From positions 5,426,142 to 5,490,141 of the forward strand of contig CACRXP010000001.1 in NCBI GenBank assembly GCA_902702965.1: a stretch of 64,000 bases of DNA. Reading direction: 5' to 3'. This stretch comes from Spirometra erinaceieuropaei. Lineage: Eukaryota > Platyhelminthes > Cestoda > Diphyllobothriidea > Diphyllobothriidae. Numbering within the stretch: position 1 is the first letter of the stretch; each line of letters starts with the position of its first letter. The notes below the pieces were generated by a model. The model made no database searches and was not told the DNA's origin. It worked only from the letters and a program-made list of their open reading frames with translations. The position numbers and the translations under genes were made by a program. Positions 21,901-33,900 of the stretch are shown one piece after another.

Positions 21901-24900
21901 CAAGGCCAAAAGGCAAGGAGGCACCAGCCGCCCTTGCCATCAAGAACGTCTTCAGACGGCTGTTTTGTCTCCCATAGGGAATCCACAAACGTCTCAAAAC
22001 AACGAGATCCCCACTCCGTGGGAAAAAAAAATTCACCATAACTAGCAGAGCCAACACGCCCACAATACAAGACTCTGATGACGACGCGAAGGACAACTTT
22101 CACGATGCCCTACACGTCTTTCTCGCAAACTTACCGCGCCAAAAACTACGATACCCGCCCGGGCAGATGCGCCACGTAGCCGCAGGGCCGGTAGAGACAA
22201 CAGCAATAGTCAGTATGTTATTACCGACAAAGAAAGGGGAGACTGGAATGGCCATTTCTGGCTTATTAGCCGTCGTCAGTGAGTCATACCCAACCCCGAA
22301 GTGTGCAACACCCGAGGCTCGAATTCGCGACCTGTTAGTTAGAAGTCCACGCCCCTAACCACTGGGCCACAGCAATAGTCTTCCCCCTGTAGGCGTAGAC
22401 AGAACTCAGTCTTCCCTTTACTTGTGGTCTCTTTACTCCTACAAAACTAGGAAAGATAACTCGAATGCACCATAGTCCGAGGCACCGGCAGCTGTTCCTT
22501 TCTAGGGGGTGTAACCAGGACGAGGTGTGGCGGAGACTGCTGGACGAATCATCGCCCTGTCGCCTGGAGATGAGGTTTCGCCTGCAACCCGATAGACTGC
22601 ATCGGGTCGTCAAACGCCAGACAAGTTCAAAACTGCATTAATGGAAGCGACTAAAAAAAGATTTGATCCATAAAATAGCAAAGCTCTAAAACTGAAACAA
22701 ATGCAGACCCTGAAACAAAATGGAGGGGGCTGCCGGATGGCATACAGGTCACCGTCCTGAAAGTCCTCGACCGACCACAACAACAATACCAGGACTGATT
22801 CGATTACAGCGAGGATAGAATCCGCCATTTGCTCTCCGAGCAAAAAAACAGGCGAAGCACGACCTCCGTCCGTCACAGAACAGACGACAACAAAGCTGTT
22901 ATCTCTGATGCCGAAGCCTAGTGCAGCAGCGGCTGAGGGTGGTGGGAAATTCTTAAATGGTTTGTAGGGCTGGCGAAATCTAAGGGTATATAGACCGCAA
23001 TGAGGTGAATGAATTCTTTGCGTTCATTAAAGAGGTCTGGTGCCTTGAGCACATCGGAGTCGCGTCATTCCAACAGAAAAACCCTCCCGACGGGGAAAAT
23101 CCCAGATTCTGGACGGCTTGGTCGAGGGCTTCATAGGCGTCCTCAGTCATAATCAGATTCCTTCAAAATAAAAACGATGCAGGCCTCCACAGTCCGTTCT
23201 CACCGCAACACTATAGATGTCTAACGGCAAACCACCGGGCACCGGCTTTATTCCAGCTTAAATCTACAAAAATACGGCGACCCTCAGATCATAGATGAAC
23301 ACATAGATGGACAACCCCTTCACATAAACTCGCGCCCAATAAATTTTCCAACATTAAGCATGTTATGCATATTTTCTACCGAGTCGCATCACAATGAAAC
23401 CGATCACTGTTGCGGCCCTTTGTGTCGAAGGGCTCTCTCTCTCTCTTGTGAAAAGATCTACGCGCTTTTGTGTTAAAAACGATCACAGCCAACCCTCACT
23501 AGTTCATAACCAAATTTTCACCCCGAAAATAGATGATGCCGGCAGACCCTTATGCGCTTCGGAAGATAGCAAGTAACCGACGACGTGTGCTAACGTAGTC
23601 CCGAGATCGAGGACTGCAATATGTATGACGTTAAGCTGTTCAAGTAACGCCGTCGACCTTTGAATTGGATATGACTGGACAGGGGTCGGTCATATTCGAG
23701 TCTTAAATGCATCACCCCCTCCCCCCTCCCCCTTAATGAACAAAAAAACAGACAAATTACCTGAATGACCGGATCAGGCTGAAGATTGAAAGGGGTGTTC
23801 TGGAAGGACAGATAGTGTTCGACGAGATCGGCAATCTGCTGACACTTGAAAAAGTTTATCAGCAGGTCGGAGGACTCGGGAGAGCTGTGTCGTTCCTCCG
23901 ACATCCCGCCCTCAACACCATCAGGTCCCTGCTGCGCAGACGGAGACGAGGGCACATTGGCCCCTTCGACGTGCTCAGGCAACCTCAGGGGACTAACGTA
24001 ATTGGGCACCTTGTGTTCCAGATGGATGAGCTGGGTACGTCCACCAACTGCGATAAAGGGCACTGCGGGTGGATCGATGCAGTGGATGCGTCGCTGATAG
24101 TCCGTCATGTAGGAGTCGACGTCCTCCGTGGAGTCGGTGTCAGAAGCAAGTAGGCGCTGCAGTAGCACGCGGTGGTGCGCCTTCGACTTGGCCATGAGTA
24201 CCTACGAGTGCAGAGAAAGTGTCGATAATGCGCGCGGGCGTGTTCGCCTTTGCGGCTTATTAAAGGTTCGGGGAAGGGGCGAGGAAATGACGTATGGGAG
24301 GGCACAGAAAAAAAATTTGCTACATGTCAGTCTAAAAAAGTTAATGAAATGATACTGACAAAGACAAGGCAGACCGGAATGGTCACTTCTGACTTATTAG
24401 TCGTCATCAGTCAGTCATACCCAACCCCAAGTGTGGATCACTTGAGATTTGAACCCGGGATCTTTAGTCATGGAGTTTGACACGGGTCCGTACCAGTCCC
24501 CCTTGTCTCTGTCGGTACCATCTCATGTACCTATACTACTAGTTGCAGTACGACTGCCTTCGACTTGGCCATGAGTACCTACGAGTACAGAGCAAATGTG
24601 TGGGCGTTTTCACTGTGATCGCCTTTGCGGCTAATTAAAGGTTCGGGGGAGGGGCGAGGGAATGACGTATGGGAGGTACAGAGGAAGTTTTTACTTTCAA
24701 GCCTGAGCAACGACAGGGTGTGGGACTCACAACCAAATTTAGCTGACCTGTGTAACGTGTCATGCGTTGAATGGTGATAGGGGGATTTTGCGGGTGGGGC
24801 AACACATAGGACGAAGAGCAAAAAGACACATAAAATAGATAAATTTCTACCGAAAATCTAATCGTACACTGTCGTTTGGCAAAGAAAGTGAGTGCGATAA

Positions 24901-27900
24901 TTAAAAAATACACAAAAAAGCCATTTTCAAAAAATAAGGGGCTTCGAATAAAGCGCCCTTGATAGGTTTACATGTAGTCAGCAAAAGAAGGAAATTTCAA
25001 ACAAAAACGTTTGTACAAACAGACCAGTCCTGACACTGAGCGGCCACTAGGCCGAAGCCTTTGAGTAGTACCGACCTGTTAATGCTAATCAGAAAGACAT
25101 TCAAAGAGTCCACGGAAGATATTTGACTCCATGTAACAAATATCGGGATAGATGATGCAAAGACAAACTTACGTGTACATGGGGGGTCATGATCAAATAT
25201 GTAAACCTGCGATTTTACTACTAAAACATGCCTATTTATTTGACTTAACTGAGCAAGTCACGCCAGGGTTTGTTAGGAATGGAATTTAGGGTTAGCGTTC
25301 GGGTTTTTCGGTTGGGGTTAGCTCTCAGGTTTAGGGTTAGGCCAAAGGTTAAGGAAGGGATCAGGACTAAAGTTAAGCTAGCCTGCCGCATACCGTCTTG
25401 CCCAGTCCGGCCTTCTTCAGCCAATAACTTCCGATTGCCCGTTTTTCGCCCGTTTAACGTCCTTAGTAAGCATCTTTCAAATTTCGTGGTCTATTCCCAC
25501 AGAAATACGGGCTTTCTCAATGCCTTCTGCACATTCCGTTAATTACCACGTCCATCTGTCCAACTTAAAAAACTACTATTAGCATCCTTCCCGCATTGTA
25601 GGAGTTCTTGCACTCTATTTTCACAGCGGTCTTATATATTCAATCCTTGCCAAAAAGGGAGATGTCAAAATGGTCTAACTGAAGGGGACAACTTACATCA
25701 AAGGTATTGCGCAGACGATAGACAGGAGCACTCAGCACGGCCGCCCGCGCCTCCTGGATGCCCTGGAAGTTGTTAAGGGCATCAAACAGAAGAAGAAGAT
25801 CGGCAACGCGCTGAAGGACAATAACTCGGTCCTCCATGGACTCGTGTGACATTATATTGAGTACAAGCCAGCGTTGAAACTGCAACAAAAGGGAGCACAA
25901 TTAAGAAAACAATACTGCTGTCTTGACTGAAGACCAGAGTGCCCAGTGTTCGTCAGTCAACAATCCAGGCATAAAAAGTAGCCTGCCGGGAGTACCAAAG
26001 TCGTGCCGGTGTATGTTTATACTGTGGCCTCAGGACAGAACGAGAGAATCGAGGTGTTTTAAATGCACGCATAATTGTTACCTAACAGAGGTTGAACGGC
26101 ATTTAGCCTAGGAAGCCCGGCTTCCCTAAAAATACGCGGGAATCGGCAAACAGTTTAGAAATACACGCCCTCAAGAACCGGGTTCGCAGAAAACGGAGCG
26201 TTTCTACAAAGTGAGTATAAGAAGTTGAATTTCTGTACAACCTTTTTATGAGAAATTATTGAATTCCAACAACTGTCGACAATGAATGAAAAAGTGCGGC
26301 CATACTTCTGTAACAAACTTTCCGCGAGTGGATGGCTAGAAAGACCTCTGACAGAAAGTGCACAGCGGGTCGTGCATGATGTAACTTTGGATGGTGTCTA
26401 CTAATTATCAGTGTTACAACCTCGATTTGGTAATATTTTCTACTTAGGAGGATAGTAAAAAGTGCTTTGAAAGCATTTTTATCGGCTTTAGTGGAAAAGT
26501 GCGCTAACGCAGATTGAGTTAAATTGAGGGTGTATCGGCTGTCAACGGGTCAAGGTAGTATCTCGAAGCACCCAAAACAAGTGGCCCAACTGTCCACTAC
26601 TGGCACAACTACGAACTTCAGCTCGAATGAACGTGCGCAATGCAGTACTTGCACTTGACATGGCTGCGATCATGCTTGATCTAGCCGGCCTCGATGATGT
26701 CACGAACTGCACCGCTCCACGCGCGAGGATCCGCAGCAGCAGATCTGGGCAACTCAGCCCATTCCCTTCGCTAACGACGTAGACCGAATACCGAAGGTCC
26801 AAGAACCACCTCCATGTCTTGACGGACTCTGCCTAGCCAGGTTTTGAGTTGACCTCCTCTTCGACGCCTCCAATGGGGCAACGGTGCCGGATCGAGGGCG
26901 GTAACGCTGAGCTCCTGAAGTGGACGACGAATAACATGCCCGGACCACCTCAGTCGTCTTTCTTGAATGGCCTGAGTTATCCTTGCGATGTCGCAGCGAG
27001 CGCGAACTGTCTCATTTGAGACGAAGTCGGTGAACTTCACTCGAAGGATGATCCTCAAGCAGTGGTGGTCAAATACCTCCAGTTTTCGCTCGTCCTCCAT
27101 GCGCAAAGCCCAGCATTCACAACCGTAGAGAAGGACAGACCGGACAGATGCACGGTTCACGCGAATCTTAGTGGAGATGGAGAGGTCACGTCGGTTCCAT
27201 AGGCATTTCCGAAGGCTTGAGAAAACCCAGCGGGCAGCATCGAGTCGGGGGACGATGTCGTCCTTACTCTGTCCATTAGGCAGCAGCCTCGCCCCGAGGT
27301 ATTTAAAGCTGTCTACCTCTTCAAGTTGACAGCCATCAATCCCGAGGGGTGCCTTCTCCTGGCCAGGGATGCAGCTTGAAAACACTTTGGCCTTCCCAGC
27401 GTTTATGGATAAACCGACCAACCGACGCGATGCAGGGAGTTTCCGCGCCCACTTGACCGCCAGATTCGCCGACAGAAGCCACAATAATACACACGAAGGT
27501 GGAAAAAGTGGGAAGAAGGGCACGGAGTAGTTTACCTTATTTGAGAACTCCAGGGAGTTTTTGAGGTTAGGTCCGTTGCTCTTATCCTTTCCATTCACTT
27601 CCCAGAACTCGATCTTGGAGTAGAGTTCCCATTCGTGTAAAGTGACCTGTCGAGCCAGCTCTAAGGGATGGACCTGTAGGGGGGCAAAGGAGAGGTCATG
27701 GGACTGCATTGCACCACTTAACTCAAACACGCAGTAGGTCGGGAAATTAGAGAAACATGGTGACCAAAACCTAGATGCCTGGACGTGAAGCAGTCTGTCT
27801 TATATCTGGATGGTCGGACGGTCGGCCCATGGCTGCCATAGGTTGGGCACAAAACGTCGCTTGATGTTAGGATATTCTTGAGAAGTTTGTCTTCGTATAT

Positions 27901-30900
27901 AAAAATCAAGCCCACTTGTCAATAAGCACACTCAATACGCAGGCTTTTTTAACGCGTAATACGAGGTAGTCGATGTGTCAAGTAAACAACAATTTCCGGG
28001 CTAAAAATTCATATTTTATAGGCAGTGTGTTACCAACGACAAAGACAAGCGAGACTGGAATGGCCGTTTCTGGCTTATTAGCCGTCGTCAGCCAGTCATT
28101 CCCACCCCCGAGATGTGGAACACCCGAGGCTCGAACTCGCGACCTGTTGGTTAGAAGTCCATGCCTCTAACCACTGCGACGGCTAATAAGCCTGAAATGG
28201 CCATTCCAGTCTCCCTTGTCTTTGTCGGTAATGCCATTCTGCCTATATCATGCGCCGCTGTGCGGTTGCTGGTTGGGCTCGAGCGAGAGCTCGTAAGGCA
28301 CAACTGAACGAGTGAGTTTTAAGTGTTTCACTAAGACAGCATTAATTTGGTTTTTAAAAACAATCTTCCTGAAATCGACTTCTGAGCATAAGAAGTGCAG
28401 GTGGGGCGAAATGGGGATAATCGGTTCACTTCCCAGAAGGCAGGAGGGCTCTGGGTTTCGAACCTTCTTCGATAATAATGTTTCGCGTTTTGCCAGTTCC
28501 TCTCGAAAACTCAAAATATGAGAGCTTTACAATAAGGTTTGACATTTGATTCTGAGGGTTTGATTATTATCGGGTTCTTCGCGCGCGGCCATACAGCACT
28601 GCTTATGACCTAGGTCTTTCTGAGAACATCGGACAGCCGACTGTTGCACGGGAGAGGGATAGAGTGGTGTCGAAGGCACTCGGCACATATTCCCCACTAG
28701 AAACACTCAGAAGCGCTTATCTCTACCAGGGTGCGTTAAAAGTCGCGCCCAACTGACAATTTAACTCAGACCTTGCGGCTAGCCCAGTGTGTTCGAGTGG
28801 AGTGACCAACTGGTGGAATCAAGCTGAAATGACTCCTTCCAAATGTGGCTTCTATGGCACTTTCATACATGCGAGACTCAAGCCACCCATCGACCACCCT
28901 TTTTGTGTGATAACCTAGTATTCTGTGCTCTGCGGCCAGGTAACGTGTGGCACGCCAAGACAGTCTGCCTAGCTCTGTCAGCCACTGGGCCCGACCCTAC
29001 CTCCAGTCCTCTTGACTCGTCCTTGATCCGCTCCCGGGGTGGGTGAGAGAGAAGGTGTGGCAGATACTTCGTAAGTCTACTGTCGCTATTAACCAGTAAA
29101 CGCGCAAGTCACCACTCCTGAGCACGTCATGCTGCAGGGCACACGGTGGACACCGTCGGAAAAGACGGTCGGACTGTCGGCAACGAGCAAATCCGGTCGA
29201 TATTAAGAACCCCGTCTCATCTGAACCTATAATCTACGCCGGAAGGTCGCGATCAAATAGTTAGGTTGCGTAGGACTTAGTCGGGTAGGGTCCTAGCTCA
29301 AATCTTCGGTCTCATTCCAACTAGCCCAAGATACGGTCACGCTTGTCAAAAAGCTAAGAACAAGAAACAGAAAAGCAACAAGGACAGTTGAAGCACCGTT
29401 TGAGGGAAATAAAAATCAATCTAAGAACTGCAGGTTATAGACATTAGGCGTGCCCGGTCACTGCACAATGTGTCAATGCGTCCCTTTAAACAAATGATAA
29501 GGGAAGGGGGGAGATACTCACATTGGTAAGACGAATCTGATCGGAACGCTGTATCAGGCCCAGATCCAGACGCTCGGGTGGTTTGAGAACGATGGTGTGA
29601 ACCACTCGAGGGCGTTCACCACGCAGGCACTTGGTGATAGTGGCCACACTGTCCGCCAGGGCTGGAGTTTCGATGGTCTGTAGAAAGCTCAGCAGTTTGT
29701 TCTTCAGTGCATTGTCAAGGGAGAAGTCGTGCTTGAAGTATGCGCTGTCCCTGACCCACTTCGTGATGAGACTCAGCACACTGCAGGCGATGCAAAGACA
29801 GAGTGAGCATAAAAACAAATGGGGCCTGAAGCAAAGCTGAGAAGAAAAAGCATAGTGGGACAAGTTTGAGTCATAGGTGACCAGTACCACGTCCTAGATG
29901 AGAACTCTTCGATGAAAGAATGGCATCTTCGGAAACAGTCAAGTTGTACCAGAAGGTGGCACCGGCATATGGTCAGACGAAATGACGACAAATGAGGGTG
30001 TGAAACCGTCCCACTAGACCCGCTGACGCAACAGAACATTAACAGGGGACTATTAGCGCGTGAGGAAGGTGCGGTGGACACGGAGCCACGGCAGGTTACG
30101 GAGCAGGGGAAGGGGAGGGGAGAACATTTATGGCTTCCAGTGCCAAAGAGGAAGCCAGGCTTATAGATTAACAAGGCTCCGAACGGCGGGATTAGAGGAC
30201 GCTGATGCAGCATGGAGAGAGGGCTAGGTAATCCGTGATCGCAAGTCCGCAGAATGGAAATCTACGTTAACATGGCCATAGAAATTGGCCGCATTGAGGT
30301 ACCACGCGTCAAGAAATTCTCTCCTCTGTTTTGCATTTGCCACGCCAACGAACTCGGTGTCATTAGTACCCCTCTGCCGACGTTTATATTTATATGCATG
30401 AATACTGCTAAAAGGAGATCGCCGACAATAACAGGAAGGACTGGGATGGCCATTTCCGCCTTCTTTGCAGTCATCAGCCAGCGATATCCGACCGCAGGTT
30501 TTGCAACGCCTAAGGCTCGAACTCGCGACCTGTTGGTCGCGGTAGGGTATATTAAAAGTGGTAGACTGACGCTCGCGATCGGGTTACGGGTCCTACTTGT
30601 CGCGATGTGCTCAGTTAGCCGTGAGCGCGAGCCCTCATAATAGACCTCTACATTAGCACGCCGCATAGCAGTACAAAGCGTCGCGAAATTCTCTCTTTCG
30701 TCTGCCGCCATGCCGACGATCTCTAGTGCCATCCCAATTGAATCAGCGGCCACACTCGAGACCATGCGCAAAGAAGAGGGTCAGAGAGCCATGGCGACGT
30801 ACAATCAGTTTGTGTTCGCTAATACGAGTGCACAGGCGTCGACCCGTATGAGCTACATAAATGAAGAAGCAATAGGCGTATGGCAGCCGGCAGATTAAAT

Positions 30901-33900
30901 TAGTTAATTTCTCGTTGGGGATGAAATCCTTTATGTGAAATAATTCTGCGCGCAGTAATGATGTTGGCTTGTGGGTAATGCAGTCCAATTTAGTTGCCAA
31001 CCGATCACTTTAAAAGCTCCCCGCATATAGGGCGGGCAGGATAATTTCTGCGCAACGATTTCTCCATTTGGAATGTAACCTCGGGGTTGAGCCTGACGGC
31101 GGAGGCAGTTCTTCACAAAACTGATCGGATATTCGTTAGATCGGATCAACCGATACAGGTAGGCTGGTTCTGTCCTCAGGTGATCGTCGCCGCTGAAATA
31201 ACGGGAGGCCAGGTGGAAGAGAGTCCAGATGCAGTTTCTTTTCTGAGCTGGAGGGTGATAGGTCCAAAAAGTTAGGATGAACTCTGCATTTGATCCTTTC
31301 CTGCAAATTTTCGTCATGAAGTTACCATCACTCAGTCTTTGTGTTCTCACACCCAGAAACGACAGGCTGTCACTTCTGCCTTTTCACGAGTGAACTTTGA
31401 CTGAGAAGACAGTATTCAGTCTTTGATGCAGTCGTTCGGCTTCGCATTTGTTTATTGCGACAAAGGTGTCGGCTGCGCAGCGAAACCACATTTTGGGTTT
31501 GACGGTGTGAATGAAATTTTGTTCTAATCGCTCTACGACTAGTTCGGGAGTACAGGATCAGTCCACCCTTCCACCCTCTCCTGTTGTGTACAAACCACAA
31601 GAGTGTATCAATCTAGCTGGAGGTGAGATCGAGCGCAGTGGCTAGAAGTCGTGTCGCCCCTAACCCCCCCCCCCTTACTATCGGGTGTACACCCATGAAA
31701 TCCGTCCGAGTCTGATACAACAGTGACGTCCGTTTCAGGAGTCAGATGTACACGACTATCGTCGACTTCGACCAACTGTGCTTGTGGTCTGTGTGATGGG
31801 TTGACTTCTCTGGTGGCTGGTGCTGATGTGCATTTGCAGATGCCCCGGAAGACTTCTCATAATCCCAAAGGTCGGCTGACAGTGGGCGAAATTTGTAATG
31901 GCACCGTCCGTGGGCATGAAACAATCGCTCGGAATGGTTGGAGTCCAGGCTGACGTTGTACAAGCGGGACAAATTCAGGAATTTGGTTAAGACAGATGAC
32001 GGAGTAACGTATGTAGGTTGTGCTTGGGAGTAACCTGCGTGATGAACAAAGCGTTCACGCGAAAGCAGTGATCGACGCGTACATCAGTTAGATCTGATAT
32101 GGGAAAGAGCAAGTAAAGCGCCACAGTAAACCAGGCTAGCTCATCAACAAACACTCTGGGAGGTCAATTTGTCATTCAGTGGTCATAGCCGCTTGTCGAA
32201 AATGGGGTCTGGCCAGAGCAGAGCAAAAGCGGCAGCAGAAGGTGCGAAAGGTATCATGATCCTTTTTTACTTTATCAGAGGCATCAGTGCAGTAAACTCA
32301 GCGACCCAAACCACGAACTCTTAGGCGGACTCCTTGACATAAAAATTATAGGAGTGAGCTGATACGATCACATCCTAGTTTCTCGTCGGCACAATAATAT
32401 AATGTCTGTGGTTGAGAGACAGGGGATAGAGACTTCCTTCAGACTTCACAAATCTACTGAATAATGTCGTGTAAAATAAGGGCATTTAAGGTTAGCAGAT
32501 AGAACTGAACGGCAAAACGCAATTCAAAGTGACAACAGCAGCTCATGGTAAGCAATAGATGTATATCTGCCATTCTTGGCAGCGAGTCAATGGTCGGCTG
32601 GAACTTACCGATACTGTATACGGCGTTTATACGCCGAGTGGAAGCGCAGCTCCATGCGAGGAATGAGGGAGGCGACGTCTGAAAAGGATCTGCAGGACTT
32701 TATGTTGGCCTGAAGAGCCCCCTCAAAGTCCGGTCGGGGCATGTTGAAACGTTTTATGAGCAAATCCAGCAGGTCATGCGGACTCAGGAAGCGACGATAG
32801 GTCTGTGAAGCAGACGATTGGACGAAAAGGGTAAGTTCGAAAGATTTAAAAAAGTACTACTTAAAGGAAGAAAGTAAAAAGAACACATACTTGCATTGTA
32901 CTTCAGACATCTTCTATATATTCTATATATATAAAAATGGAAGGATTTTTTTTCTGTGTTATATCTAATCTCCGAAAGTACTGCACCGATTTCGCTGAAA
33001 TTTGAACACAACCCGACCCGCGCATAGGGCCGGGTTTTTGTCAGCTCAGTTGTGTAATTATGCCGATGGTATGCCTGTGATGGGTAAAAAACCAATTTTT
33101 TTCCGGCATAACAACACCACCTGCTGCGGCCACTTGACCTACATCCGCGCGGACACATGGGCGCCCAGACAGCGGCCACTTGACCGACATTCGCTCAAAC
33201 GCACGGGCTCCGCCCGACAGCCGCGCTCACCCCACTACCCACCCTGTAGGCACTTGAGCAGGCCCTCCGCCCTCTCTGGGCTGATGCAATATGAGCCGCC
33301 AGAGCAAACCACCCACCCTGCAGCAAAAAAAGCGCAACACTTGGACGCCACTTAAAACTGTCCCACAGTCCATTTAATAGGGCCGTCACCGCTGCCTCGG
33401 GGATTCTCGGGGGTGAGGACTGGATGCAATTAACACCAGCGCTTTCCCCCCCCCCCCGCACAGACCACATAATGGGGCTGTCGCCTAATGTCAGCTCAGT
33501 ACTGTGCAGCTCGGCTTGCTGAAGCCCGGTTGCGGTCACGGCTACCGCGTTCTGCAGCTTCGGGCCTGCTTCGTTCACAACATGATGAACGCAGCCGGCT
33601 GGGGGTGACCGAATGGCGCCAGCGAGGAACAGCAGACCAGCGTCAAACACGACTCCGTGCTCAGTGTTCACGCAGCCCGATGCTGTTGTAAACGACGGTA
33701 CGCGTACAACCGTTGGAAGAATAATGATTTTAGGGCAAGGTGATACCATATATACCGGCATTTGGAAAACGACTTCAACGCAGTATCCATGTTCTTTTCG
33801 GGATGGTGCTGATGGATATCACCTCAACGTTAAGATGATAAATCCAGTCATTTACGAGGTAACACACATGAGATGCAGCGCAATGAACCACTACTCCTAC

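Noticed and set aside
33195..33761. 188-codon minus-strand ORF
   Set aside because: Lies within the Helitron, opposite to its Rep/helicase frames; no recognisable domain.
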